Origin: Ctena decussata
Taxonomy: Eukaryota > Mollusca > Bivalvia > Lucinida > Lucinidae
Length of the DNA stretch: 64,000 nucleotides
Direction of reading: 5' to 3'
Assembly (NCBI GenBank): GCA_963989385.1
Contig: OZ022507.1
Location: 55,935,400-55,999,399 of the forward strand
Shown here: positions 1 through 11,500 of the stretch, piece after piece
How the letters are laid out: each line of letters begins with the position of its first letter
Numbering within the stretch: position 1 is the stretch's first letter
Notes under the pieces: model-generated
What the model was told of the DNA's origin: nothing
What the model saw: the letters and a program-made list of their open reading frames with translations, nothing else
Databases searched by the model: none
Translations under genes and position numbers: made by a program

Positions 1-108
1 GTACTGTACAAGATTCAGGAATCGCCCAGGGGAAAATCCAAGGTGGTACACTATGATCGTTTAAAGAGATATGAGGGAGAAAACAAACCAACTTGGTTTC
101 ACCTGTAA
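1..108 (+). pseudogene. C-terminal tail of Ty3/Gypsy-type integrase (pol end)
   Basis: Frame 1 from base 1 is open and ends at TAA (106-108). The 35 residues contain YKIQESPRGKSKVVHYDRLK, matching the usual end of Ty3/Gypsy polyproteins, where a small beta-barrel region ends in a V-H-x-D-R-L-K-x-Y motif. That region of integrase binds DNA or chromatin during insertion. Only the last exon-like piece lies in the window, so the element itself extends off the left edge. No convincing 3' LTR follows directly. It could be a fragment or the end of an intact element. Confidence 0.75.
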
Positions 109-464
109 TGTACATTAAGCTGTCAAGGCAGTAGCTGCATCCATAGAAAAAAAAAAAAAAAAAAAAATTATCTGAGAGAGAAATAGCGCCACCATATTCT
201 CATAAATTAAGGTTTTACTTAATTTAAACAACAAAATTAATATAAAATATATATGTGTATGATTATTAGCGGGAGTAGTACGCCAAAATATACAAACTGT
301 TATGATGATGATTTTCAGCTTCCAGTATGTCTCTACCAGTTTGCACTCCACTGTCTCTTCTGACTACCATGGTTCCTGAAACAGTATTATTATGAAACAA
401 ATTAAAGCAAAGAACTCTTTATGTTGTAAGGCTGATTACTTGCATGTAAATTCAGTATGTTTCA

Positions 465-640
465 TCACCAGTATGTAGTGCAGTAGTCTACAGTATGGCT
501 GTTCACCAGTCTGTATGGTAAGGCTTCTTGCCAGTCTGTATAAGGTTGCTTTACGGTATGTAGAATATGGCTGTTTGCCAGTCTGTAATATGACTGTTCG
601 CCAGTATGTAATATGGCTGTTTGCCAGTATGTATTAAGAT
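465..640. repeat. Minisatellite, about 25-28 bp degenerate unit
   Basis: The block repeats a core like GTATGTAATATGGCTGTTTGC six or seven times with small indels (for example near 545, 570, 595 and 620). It is non-coding; the open frame across it is a by-product of the repeat. Confidence 0.75.
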
Positions 641-922
641 TACTTTCCGATCGGAATGCAGGCCCAACTGATCTCCATGGGTCTAAAATATCTGATCTGT
701 TTAATTTATCGATAAGATCATGTCTGTATTTTGTCATCGTCTCAAAGACTGCATGTTTTATAAATATGACTTCTTGAACTGTTCATCATTAAAGCATTAA
801 GAGTCTGCTAAAATACCAAAATGTCAAACAAGACAAAACAGAGCTTTCTGCATTTTTAATCATGGTTCCTTTGGAATCTGATATTACCTATTGTCGTGAC
901 ATTTGTTATAATGTACCATACC

Positions 923-999
923 TTAAGGCAAAGATATGCCGCCTTTGTGTCTGTCACCAAATCTAGGTACAGGAGGTCTTGGTGGGGTTCCTCCAGCTG
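923..999 (-). CDS. Possible terminal exon of an unknown minus-strand gene
   Basis: Read on the minus strand, a run of about 18 T followed by AG (1001-1000) is an ideal 3' splice site. The 77 bases after it stay open to a TAA at 925-923. The predicted tail is Pro/Arg-rich (TPPRPPVPRFGDRHKGG is part of it) and would be entered in phase 1. An ATTAAA-like signal lies about 65 bases downstream (860-855). I do not recognise the protein. The T-run could be an ordinary poly-A tract, so this is a weak call. Confidence 0.3.
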
Positions 1000-1396
1000 C
1001 TAAAAAAAAAAAAAAAAAAAAAATGGTTAATCTACCAGGCATGAAATTGTCGTTGGGTTATGACAGTTATACCACTAGTTTGTGTTTATAACTTCAAGCC
1101 TCGCTGCTTATGCTGTCTGTTAAGCCCAAAGCTGTTACTTTGACAGTTTAGGAAGTCTGTTAGAGCGGAATGCCAGGCACTGTGCCTCAAATTTACGTTA
1201 TTCTGTGCCTAAAATAATTACTTGTGAGCTCAGTCTGGTTTAGTCTCATTCATGAGCTTACTACCATGCTATGGCTCTTAGGATGAGATAACCTAAAGGC
1301 TGTCCTTGGTCAAGAAGTTTACACACACACTATGTAAGCTGTCATCAAATCTAAGCTTCTGCAATGGTCTTACACGTTGTTGCGTTATATTTGCAG

Positions 1397-3385
1397 GATT
1401 CCAGATTCTTATGCCTTATTTGTACAGACCAATATTTCCGCCAAAGATTCGATGTAACAAGACATATAGAGGAACAGCACAGTGGGTTTGGGTTCAAATG
1501 TGGAGTGTGTCACAGGGTGCTGATGAGGAATGGTGCCCATGCAAAGTGCTCTGGGACCAAACGGGACATGACGCCATTCCACAGAGACTCTGGTGCTAGA
1601 GGAGATAGGGCTCAGGCTATGTATGACGAATATATGAGGTACAGGATGCCCAACCTTTGGGAGGAATGCCTTCAGCCCCCACCTCAACCAATCAGCCCCT
1701 TACCAAGAAGGTCGCCGCTGGAAGGGTTGTATCCGGACTATCCTCCACGCAGAAGGGCTATGTCACCTGTTCAGGCTCCACCCCCACCTCCAAAGAGAGC
1801 TAAGACAGAAACCCAGCCTCCTCCAGCAACAGAGACTATCCCACCCCTTACGGATGATTTTGACGGTTACACAGATCCGGATATACAGATTTGTGAGCCG
1901 GTGGAGGAGCGATTCGCCCCGTCGGACCCTAGCTGGAAAGGTGTATCCTTCCCCCCACCTACAAAAATAAGCAGCTTATCTGACAGTGAATCTTCAGATG
2001 ATGAGTGGGAGGAGGTTAAAGATTTTCCAAATGCATCTATGCCTAAAAGTGTAGTAATAAAAGTTGATAAGAATATGGGGGAACAAAGTAAAATGTCAGA
2101 CAAGTCAAAACAGAATGTAAGGAATGCGAAAGAAGACAATGAAAAAAAGGGTAAAGAGAGTTCATGTAGCAACCAAACTAACAGAAAAAGAACAAAAACT
2201 GTTTCAGTCAAGAAGAGTGAAAATAAGAGGAAAGACAGTGAGGGTAAAGATGGAAAAGAATCAGAAAAGCTGAAAATAAGTGAAAATAAAGTGAAAAACA
2301 CAGAACGGAAAAGTGAAGGACAAAATGAAAGGTTTGAAGCAAGTGACAATAAAGCAAAGGACATAGAGGAAAAATGTGAAAAACAAACTGACGGGCTGAA
2401 ATTAAGTGAAAATAAAGTGAAAAACACAGAACGAAAAAGTGAAGGACAAAATGAAAGGTTTGAAGCATGTGACAATAAAGCGAAGGACATAGAGGAAAAA
2501 TGTGAAAAGCAATCTAACGGGCAGAAATTAAGTATAAAGAAAGTGAAAAACACAGAAGCAAGTGACAATAAAGCGAAGGACATAGAGGAAAAATGTGAAA
2601 AGCAATCTAACGGGCAGAAATTAAGTATAAATAAAGTGAAAAACACAGAAGGAAAAAGTGAAGGACAAAATGAAAGTGAAAATAAGCTAAATGACAGTGA
2701 AGATGGAAGTGGGGAGCAACCAGAATTGTTACAAATCAAATCCACAAGTGGGGCAGAAATAAATGATATTATAAGTATAAAGAACAGTGGTATAAATGAA
2801 GAGAATACAGATTTAAACACAGACGCCTTAAGTTTGAATGGTGATAAGATAGAATCTACATTTACAGAGGAGGAGATGATCCTAATAAATTTTCATTATG
2901 ATGAAAATCTTTATCATAATCTTCTGCGGTTCAATACGAAATTCGCTTATCCTGGAGCAACCCAGCCGAAGGAAAGACAGGAGGCCAAACCAGACCCTTA
3001 TGTTGAGGCGGCTGCCTACAAAGCCTTTCAGACCATGCAGGAGATCCAGGAATCAAGAGTGATTCTCTGCATTGGAGGTCAGAACTTTCATTCATCCAAG
3101 GTGACGCTTAGGGCTGACCCTGACTCAATATTTGCAAAAATGTTGAGGAAGGACTCCCCTATGCGTCCCCAGGGAAGAGTTTATTTCTTTGACCGGGACC
3201 TTTCACATTTTCGTTTTATCTTAAATTATTTACGCAATGGGGGACATCTGGATGTAAGTACCCTTCCTCATGAGAAGCGGTATCTCCTGGAGTTGCTCGC
3301 GGAGGTGAAATTCTACAACCTTGAGGGACTCCAGGAGATAATTCGGGAACGTCTGTTTCAGACTACCCAGAGTAGGAAATATTAA
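1397..3385 (+). CDS. Zinc-finger / charged-repeat / T1-BTB (KCTD-type) protein, terminal exon
   Basis: The exon begins after a 3' splice site (tatatttgcag, ending at 1396) in phase 0 and runs to TAA at 3383-3385, about 662 residues. Order of parts: a C2H2-like finger (CLIC...H...H) and a C2HC-like finger (CGVC...H..C) in the first 50 residues; a Pro-rich acidic linker; a Lys/Glu/Asn tandem repeat; and, in the last about 105 residues, a tetramerisation-type BTB domain starting SRVILCIGGQNFHSS. KCTD-family T1 domains self-assemble and often bind cullin-3, so a substrate-adaptor or nuclear scaffold role is possible. No channel pore is present. Earlier exons are not seen; an upstream ATG at 1364 lies in the intron and is not a credible start. 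Confidence 0.8.
   Translation, partial: DSRFLCLICTDQYFRQRFDVTRHIEEQHSGFGFKCGVCHRVLMRNGAHAKCSGTKRDMTPFHRDSGARGDRAQAMYDEYMRYRMPNLWEECLQPPPQPISPLPRRSPLEGLYPDYPPRRRAMSPVQAPPPPPKRAKTETQPPPATETIPPLTDDFDGYTDPDIQICEPVEERFAPSDPSWKGVSFPPPTKISSLSDSESSDDEWEEVKDFPNASMPKSVVIKVDKNMGEQSKMSDKSKQNVRNAKEDNEKKGKESSCSNQTNRKRTKTVSVKKSENKRKDSEGKDGKESEKLKISENKVKNTERKSEGQNERFEASDNKAKDIEEKCEKQTDGLKLSENKVKNTERKSEGQNERFEACDNKAKDIEEKCEKQSNGQKLSIKKVKNTEASDNKAKDIEEKCEKQSNGQKLSINKVKNTEGKSEGQNESENKLNDSEDGSGEQPELLQIKSTSGAEINDIISIKNSGINEENTDLNTDALSLNGDKIESTFTEEEMILINFHYDENLYHNLLRFNTKFAYPGATQPKERQEAKPDPYVEAAAYKAFQTMQEIQESRVILCIGGQNFHSSKVTLRADPDSIFAKMLRKDSPMRPQGRVYFFDRDLSHFRFILNYLRNGGHLDVSTLPHEKRYLLELLAEVKFYNLEGLQEIIRERLFQTTQSRKY
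2279..2696 (+). repeat. 126-bp (42-residue) coding tandem repeat inside the KCTD-type exon
   Basis: Copies start at 2279, 2405 and 2531, exactly 126 bp apart, and a fourth starts at 2624. Copy 3 lacks 33 bp (11 codons) and copy 4 is truncated, so the frame is kept throughout. The unit is rich in Lys, Glu, Asn and Ser and carries one Cys (EEKCEKQ). High nucleotide identity between copies suggests recent expansion or gene conversion. Confidence 0.9.
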
Positions 3386-5025
3386 TATGTGCACTTCTCA
3401 TGAGGATGGGGAATGTCCATTTTGTTGAAAGTATTTCCCCGGTTGAAGAGTTTGACTCTCCCTGTAGATTTATGGAGGTTCTGAGTACCAATGAGGGATC
3501 ACCCTGTTAACTTCTTTAATGTTGATGTAAAATTTCATTTATTTCATGTATTTTCGAAATTCTGTGAGATTATATTGTGGACCGCTTACTGAACATTAAT
3601 TCTACCCACCATTTAATACTTTCAAAATATTTTATTATCTCGCCTATGAACTTATGGTACACATGTATTAACATCCTGTTGTTCAAATTCTTCTAATACA
3701 CTTGTGTGTAATACCAGGTTGATATTCAAATGTCTATCCTGATATTATATACATGTGTTTTGCTATGTTCTATGGTGAGTGGTGTTGCTCTGTATAACCG
3801 TAATTACTCTACATGCTTGGACTCCATTGAAAATTAATTTTATTTTCCAGTAAAAATGTTATGTACATGTACTATCAGTGTAGACCCTGATCAGAGTAAT
3901 CCTTAAGAACCGCCTGACCTGGGTATCCATTGATGGTTCATGTTCTGGTGTCCCAGCATTTGGGGTCATTGCGGTATACCAGTTTATTTAGCGGTCAATG
4001 TTAACTTTAAGAATTTTCTCAATGAGTATAGGTCTTACCATGCTGTTTTTGAATATAGTGTTCAGTCTGGCTGAGTATGTGAATTAATAAATTTGTGAGT
4101 GGATCACCTTTCAGTACCAAAATGGAGTAGTTGGATTGTGTAGAATGAATATCGCCATTGTTACGAAGGTGATCTACTTACAAATTCATATATATGGGTA
4201 TGCTGTTGTCTGTGAGTGAGTTCAGATGAGTAGGTTTAAAAGATATTTTATGACCATAAATTACATACATAATTCAGTTGTTTTGTGAATCCAGATGGTT
4301 ATTCTGTCACACCAGGATCTATGTTACCTACCTGACCTAAGACCCTTTTAATTCAGACTTGGTGTGATAGCTTGCGCATCTGTTTTCATATATATATAAA
4401 CCGCATTGACTGACATAGAATTAGAATGTTGCGTTTGTGTTAGGATGAGAGAAAGCATGGATAATTGTAGATTGCTCATATGTACGATACTGTGAGTATA
4501 CTGTCAGACCTATATTAAAAATTATATGCAGATTAATGGTCGGTGCTTGTCTACACAATATGACTTGTTCTGATGAGGCACAGTCCAGGTGGTTTCATGG
4601 TCAAAGGGAGACAACTCAAATACTGGCACCAGCAGATATATGATTTTTTTTGTATTGCATAAATCAATGTGCCTGTGTCTGAGGTGTTCCCATTACTTAC
4701 TTGTATACTTAATCAACTTGGATCTTTCACATGGACTGTGCAACTAATTGGTATTATAAACGTCTATATGATAGTTGAGTTGATGAATTTTCATGTACTA
4801 AATTGCTGTTTAATAGAGTGTGGATTTGATTAAGCCTCCTTGCAGATGACTGGGACATATTAAAAATATTCCAGTGATCTGTATGGGCTGGCCATTCAGC
4901 CCTGACACGTTTCTTACCTCAGGATAAAGTCTGGTACAGAAACACTCTTAGGTTCTATCTATAGAGACTAGCCGGCTCTCTCTTCTTTTCCTGTGGTATG
5001 ACATGTGCATGGGTTGTCTCTGTTT

Positions 5026-5056
<31 letters not shown>

Positions 5057-5930
5057 CTTGTACACTAAGGGTCCATTTCTGTTTATGGATTTTTAGGGAA
5101 GCATATTCATTACTTCCTATGTAATGCTATGAGAAATGTTTATTCATTAAGTCAGTATGTTCCTATTTATACGAAAGAGTGAATGTGTTACAACCTTACT
5201 ATTCTACATGTTCTATATATCTGTTTGCCTGTTCACATAGCCTTTGTGTGGTGGTTTTTAGCTCACTTTTGGGCATTTTGAGGTGGAAGCAAACTTGTTT
5301 CTCAGAATGCCAAAAGTGTGATTCTTAAAGGCTGGGTGAACCCATGTTTTGTTTTCTTTTACATGTGGCAAAGATGGCTCAATTCTTTATGAAAAACTCT
5401 CAAGATATCTTTGAATTTAGCCGTAGACATGTTAGGAGATGGAATTACTTTTTGAGCTCTGAATTCTTATGCCACCTATCACATTGATCAGTTCTAACGT
5501 TTACTTTCGAATGTAATACTGTTATACTTGTTGCGTGTTGATAGCAAACTTACCTGAGTAAGGAATATCTTGACAAATTGTTTGTGGGCATTCTCCAAGG
5601 TGGTGGTAAGTCTTTTCACACAAACTGTTTTAAGAATGCCATTATTCCGCTCTAATAGCCTCAAATTAATGTTTCTGATTTATATGTCATGGGTGTACTA
5701 GGGTACAGTGGCAGATTATAGAGGGGCAGGATCTTATATTCTCCAGCCTAACCACTATTGGTTGGCTTTGAATTGAGGGTTAAGCCTTTCTCCACTGTCC
5801 TCTGCATTACTTCTTGTTAACTGTATTAATTTGTCAGGTTGTTTTATCTCGCACTTTTCAGCACAGCTCTGCAACGGGTTGACCTCGTGACCCTAAGTAT
5901 GTTAATTGGGGCATTTAATTTGATTTTCCT
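3386..5930 (+). other. Probable 3' UTR and intergenic DNA
   Basis: No open frame or family similarity was seen. AATAAA at 4086-4091 is the first good poly(A) signal after the KCTD-type stop, which would give a 3' UTR of about 0.7 kb. A poly-A run lies at 5025-5051. The rest is AT-rich and unremarkable. Confidence 0.4.
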
Positions 5931-6394
5931 GTTTGCAACCTTCGTTCACTTCCCAGCCTACCTATTCGTGGGGCCGAATTCCTGAGGTAGGGGGGAATTG
6001 TAGCGATCCCGGGCCCACCCGTGCAGAGCTTAGCTTATTAATTTTATTGTTTTCCATTTCGTAAAACCCGCTCGAACACATTGTTTACAAAATTGGATCG
6101 CCACTTGAGACAGGAATGCACCGCTTTTTCACCTATTATTTAGCGTTACCTTATCTAATTTCGGCTATAAATCAATTCTACATATTGTTCTGCTCATCCT
6201 CCCATTTATCATTTTATATGTCGTTCATTTTTCATCTTGTAAATCGTGATTTTGTTTGTCTAAATTGCTTTCCGTTTCGCCAGTCAGCCATGCCAGAAAT
6301 AACTACAACGGGTAAAATCCATCCCCTGTACTGGGCTTACGGTAACGACCGAGGGTAACCGCTTGTTGTTGTTGTTTCTCCGCGCATGCCTGAG

Positions 6395-6402
6395 TGACGT
6401 CA
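6395..6402 (+). promoter_or_regulatory. cAMP-response-element palindrome TGACGTCA
   Basis: A perfect CRE lies 30 bp upstream of the TATA box, the usual place for a CREB/ATF site. It is the strongest promoter-like combination in the window. Confidence 0.6.
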
Positions 6403-6431
6403 ATCGGCGCGTGATTCGAACCCCCGTAGAC

Positions 6432-6439
6432 TATATAAG
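6432..6439 (+). promoter_or_regulatory. TATA box (TATATAAG)
   Basis: It sits in a locally GC-rich stretch (CGTAGACTATATAAGGCGC) with a pyrimidine-rich candidate start about 25-30 bp downstream. It is probably the LTR promoter. Confidence 0.6.
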
Positions 6440-7589
6440 GCGCTGTTCTCTCACTTTCGGGTCCTGTCCTTTCTGTGGTCAGGGTCTGGGCTCTACGCCA
6501 ACAAAATAATATCTACGCCTGCTAAATTACTTACTGCTACAACTACGCCTACGAGTTTTCTACGCCTACAACTTATATTATTAACGTAGCCATGACTTCC
6601 AAGTGGGAGAAACATCTCTTTGGAAAGGTTTAATGTTTTTGTTTTGCAGGCGTACTACTCCTGCGTCCTGACCCCACCCACATTTTTGGGTGTGACTATT
6701 AAACTTCCATCTACGCCAAGTATATGTTAGTATTTTAAGGTGGTGCATTTCTCTCTCAACATTCTCAACTTAAGGTTATTAATTTTAAACTAAAATATAT
6801 ATTTATGTCTTAAGGAATTAATATAATTCTGCATATATTCTTAAGCCTGGTATGGCCATTTTGGGATGTCACTTCTCTCCGAGTTGTTGCTCCGCATTTG
6901 GCTGACCCTAGATCTAATGTGACTTCATTAAGTTTATATTGATTCCTTACATGTGTGTTAGGGCTACATATCTCCACAAAATAGACTTCTATAAGGCTGA
7001 TTCCAGCCTGTAAACTATTCTTAAAATTTATGTTTTAACTAGTCTAAATTGTAAATTGTAATTGTTTTCATCAATTTATTTTAACAAAGTATATTCTCTT
7101 GCCTATTACTGTTTGCACAAATTTTACTGAAAAGAACCCTGTCTCAGGGTAAAATTGAAACGAGCTCTCTAGTTCATTTTATTTTACTATCCTTCACCAC
7201 AATCCGTCCGACCCAGGCGAACCCACAATAAAACATTGTAACTCTCTCTCACAGCCCGCTGCAGCCTTAGATCCTGACAAACCTAAGCCCAACTGCTGAG
7301 GGGGAGAGTCTTACAATATTCACTGTAAATAGAGGATCTTACAGGAGTTCTCATATATTATTAGATATGTTAAACGAGTTGGGGAAAAAGATGAGATGCG
7401 AGGCTATACAGGAGCACGAATGCAAGATTCTTGGCTATAATTTAAATGTTATGCGACAGTCTGCATGCTTAGTGATTAACCCAATCACGGTTGATAGCTT
7501 TGCTGCACTCTTTAATTGCACACCGGGGGATCGGTCGTCAGACTCTATGATGGCCCCGACCTAAAGCTATATATTTTAGTTGGTTGGGA

Positions 7590-8190
7590 CCGGAGCCTTT
7601 TTGTCTGTTGCTTGGTCCACCGGGGCTCAACTGGTGACCTTCTTTTGCTTCAGATTTCCAGTGGGGTTGTTTGGCAGGACAGGGATCTCCACCTGTCAGA
7701 CGGCCCGTTGAATCTGTTGAGTCCTCGTCTTTGCTTCTTCATGGTGTTGAAATTTGATTTATGTGTTTACCGTGATGATTCATTGACGAGTTAGAGGGTT
7801 ATCATGCGAACCGAACAACCAACTAAATGTTTTGTACCACTTCAGAAACTGAGGGTGAGGTTGGGCCTGTAAAATCGATTTAAGCCCCCCAGTAATTCAT
7901 TACTGACCGTTCCAAGGCAGTAGTTCTGTTGTGGTTCTTTGTTGCCTGTTTTTGGTGTCAGAGTTTCTGTGATGTTTTACCTTATGTATGTTATTATTAT
8001 TTTTGGTTCGGTTTGGGTTGCTGAGTGGCCACCTTTTGGGAACAAGCTGCTCACTCGGTTGGCCATATGTTCTCTGTATCTTGATTATTTGTAATCTTAG
8101 TTGTTTCCAACTATGGTTTGAGGGCTGGATTTGGATTTTGATTGTTTCAGTTCCTGGTCTTTGCATACTTTTTACTCTATTTATCATATG
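7590..8190 (-). repeat. Dispersed repeat, family shared with 16.1-16.8 kb and 55.7-56.4 kb
   Basis: The reverse complement contains the same phrases as the other copies (a gene-like 'accacagacaa' stretch, 'agtaataaattactggggg' and 'cgacacctggagatcc'). Short open frames in it are also shared between copies and are not host genes. Class unknown: no TIR, poly-A or RT was seen. Confidence 0.6.
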
Positions 8191-8350
8191 ACACTAAAAT
8201 CGCATTTTATTAGCACATTTTGTTCTAAAACGCCACGGTTTTGCCATTAGAAAATGTCTTTGCACATTTAATCCACTAGTTGATTATTGGTTTTAATGCA
8301 TGACTTTGTTATACTCTCAGATGCGACGTCATACGATAAAACAGCATTAA
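8170..8350 (-). repeat. Dispersed repeat matching 33.06-33.27 kb (opposite strand)
   Basis: It shares the 'aatgtcatacgat' edge, 'aaatcgcattttattaacaa'-like stretch and 'aatccactagt' core with the plus-strand copy at 33 kb. The CACTAG-centred core and the flanking tcatatgac/gtcatacga ends suggest a small MITE. Confidence 0.5.
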
Positions 8351-8427
8351 TTAGAAACACTTTTCTGAAACTTAACCCTAAGCAGCGCAATTATGCACTG
8401 CAATGTTTTATCAAGTGTCTAACTAAT

Positions 8428-8559
8428 CTACGGTAATGCTGCTGATGAAAACGTCGTAGTGGTTGCAGTACTGCTGCCGTTTGGCTTAAGGTTAATTCTA
8501 GGCTCGTTTGGTCGAAAAGCGTTCGATTCAGCGGCTCTATGACGGTAAACTGCAACAAC
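8428..8559 (-). CDS. GABA-B-like receptor, terminal exon (cytoplasmic tail)
   Basis: Acceptor tatattttcag ends at 8560. The exon enters in phase 0 and encodes 43 residues (start VVAVYRHRAAESN) before TAG at 8430-8428. It follows the VFLPK end of TM7 in frame. The tail is Thr/Ser-rich and lacks a coiled coil. Confidence 0.8.
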   Translation of the reverse strand, partial: VVAVYRHRAAESNAFRPNEPRINLKPNGSSTATTTTFSSAALP

Positions 8560-11500
8560 CTGAAAATATAAAAATAGCCATTAGAAGAGATTGTGAATCC
8601 CCCCGACCAGAAGACAGCATGGGTCTTCGTTAACATAGTGCACTTCACAACATTAGTATTACCCATATTTGTCATTCTTGTATGAAACATACGAGCGTAT
8701 CATGATCATCTGTTAAACAGATACAAGATAGTCTAGACTGATCGAAAAAAATTAAGGGGCTACCTGTCTTTTGTAGCCCCTTTTTGGGTTCCCTTGCGGC
8801 AAAATGCCATGCACACGAACTTGTATTAAGGGGCTACCTTTTTTAAATGAGACAAGAATCGATGGACAGATAGATGGTACCGAGCCTCAATAGTATTTCA
8901 GTCATATTGGGATAGATGGATGATGGTAGATAATTTGATTTTTCGTCGTTCTCAAGAGTATTGCAGTCATATCAGAACGATAGGAGAGTGGTAACGGTAG
9001 GCTGTGTGCGATAGAATCACATGTACTGTTGCAGAGATTTCCGCCTTCATCAGTATCATTGGACAACTGCTAGTGATAATATTGAAAGGCAAATGACTCC
9101 GTTAAAGCTGAATAGTATGGTTTTGCAGCAATGCGTCAAAAAAAAAAATGAAACGATAAACAGTGAAACCCCAAATGAGACTTATAATAGACAGAAGTGT
9201 CCCAAAAGACCTATCTGTCCTTATTCTTAGAATCGTTTATGGTAAATACTTCACCTTTGGCAAAAAAACAATTAGCTGTGTAGTTGTTGTCCCAAATAAA
9301 GTACAGCCGGAAATAACGCCATACATTCTCACAGCCTGGTCCTCCATCAGAAACGTTAACGTCAAGCCAACGGCACTTAAAACAACGACGTTGTAAATAC
9401 ACATGCCAATCTCATGCGAGTCATTTAAAGCCTCTAGTTTTACCTAAAATATGAATTAATTAGAGTCAACTCTCGATATCTCAAAGTCTATGTTCATACC
9501 AAACCACTGATATCACAAAATAAACTTTCTTGTTCATGAAAATTTACTTTGATACATCAGTAGTTTGAGATCAAAGGAGTTGAAATTTGACATGTGTCCA
9601 GACTATATCCTTTGATATAAAAGGGTACTTTGAGGTATCAGTGTGCCAGATACCGAGAGGTGACTGTACTACATGTAACAGACATAGCTGGGAAAGCCAA
9701 AAGGTAGTGGTAGGGAATTCGAAAAGGCCGTATCATACGATTATATATGCTTTTGTTAGTATTACCATTATCATTAGTATGTAATTATTTTTCTTGTTTG
9801 GGTTTATATACATTATTGTGAATTTCAAAGCAACGTGAAAGAAAAGAAATAACACCAGACTCTTCTATACAAAGTAGTATGGAAGTTTAAATGAAATAAA
9901 ATAAAAATCATCGATTGCCTTTGGAGATCGAAAATTAAGACCATTTGTTGTCGCAAGGCTGTCTGAATTTCATCAACTAAACTCATCATGTGCCAAAGCC
10001 ATTCACATTTTATCGATACACTGACCCTATCATATATGCAATTTGGCTCGTATAACTGGTACATCATCCATAACCGATGACAAACGAGCCACATCATGTG
10101 ACTTCCAACAATGTGGCAGTTTTGTATTCAATTATTCTTATCGTTTACACAAAGTCGGTAAGGTTCCGCTGTTGGCTGCTTGGTTTGGGCTGATTTGACA
10201 AGTGAGGACTCTGATTAGACTGCCCTCAAGTGCACTCAAGTGCAGTCTGATCAGATCCTTTGCTTATCACCAATATTAAACTGTTTGATATCAGTTGATG
10301 TGACTGAAATAAGGTATGCCATGCTAGTGCGAAGTAAATAAATCCTAAGCTGACTCACGTGACGAGTTTCGAAAGACAAAAATGCACCAAAAGATAAAAG
10401 GGCTCCTTCTATGATATAAAGGGTCCATTCAAAATACATGCTGTACTCTGAGTTGCAAACTTGGACGAAGTAATGGATTTCCGCATCCGTTCCAATCATA
10501 TGGACCTGAAACATACAGGATAATACCCAGCGGTCATATAACGTCGAAATGACGTTGCTCTGACATCGATGCGACGTCATCACATCGGATCAGTATCAGT
10601 ACGACGCAATTAATACGTTATTTGCCTGCTGGGTAAGCACAACACGACATTACATCACTAACAAGTTGCCATATTCAAGCATTTTACTTCTTGACCAGTT
10701 TATGCCTAGCTATCCATAACAGGGACGTTGACAAATAGCGCATACTAAAATCAGACGCCGCAAATTGCGGTGTCTGATTAGGGTCTATACTTTATGCAAA
10801 AAGACCAAAAGAATATTTTCTTAAAGACATACTTAAGATATAAATTTCATTTTTCCGATGTTCATGGAAGTATGAACACTATGGGTCATGTGCAAAGTAA
10901 ATGACGCCCGGAGGGCGTTCACGTTAACTTTGCAAATGACCCTTTATGTTCATACGTCCATGAGCATCGGAAAATGAAATTTGGCAATCATAATAACATT
11001 TAATTTTAAAATTATTTTGAGCATCATTTTCAATTTTTAAAATCTTTGTAAAATATATGACGAAAACTGGCATTAACCAACAGGTAAGCCGCTTACATTA
11101 AACGGCTGTCACTATGACGTGACGTCAAATAGAACTTACAACGGCCAATTGCGTCGTTTGTTTACAATGTGACGTTGCAAACCAACGACGGCGCGTGACC
11201 GACTGTTGTTCATGGAAGTATGAACACTGTTTCTCCGAAATGAGTTCATTTAAGGAAAGTCAAAGGGAATATAATTATAATGAAATCAATGAAAATAAAC
11301 TAAACCGGACAACCCAAATTGATAAATGAACTCAGAAAACACTTTCTAACTTTCAAAATGTTAGGTTCCAAACTCTAAAAGAAATTTTGCACACAAGAAG
11401 TCCATTTCTGATATATTTTGTTAGTATTTAGAGCTTGAAAGATTATCCAAAAGTGACAAATCTTGCGATTCTACAGAAAGTACATGCAAATTCTCAGTAC

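Larger units (their letters stand above)
5999..7253 (+). mobile_element. LTR-like unit (solo or 3' LTR) with its own promoter
   Basis: A purine-rich tract (5983-5997) is followed by TGTAGCGATC at 5999. Inside are a perfect CRE (6395-6402), a TATA box (6432-6439), a start region with four or more copies of CTACGCC (about 6493-6575), and AATAAA at about 7228. A matching ACA end lies near 7253. This is the order U3-R-U5 of a long retroviral-type LTR. No target-site duplication and no primer-binding site were found, so it may be a 3' LTR or a decayed solo LTR. Alternatively the CRE/TATA unit is a host promoter. Confidence 0.45.

Noticed and set aside
1867..2820. 317-residue minus-strand open frame
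   Set aside because: Antisense shadow of the Lys/Glu-repeat region of the KCTD-type exon; low-complexity Ser/Phe/Leu content.
9825..10097. Minus-strand frame between the TM5 and TM6 exons, at first taken for a receptor exon
   Set aside because: It does not align with the class C helices, and the flanking exons splice directly in phase 0.
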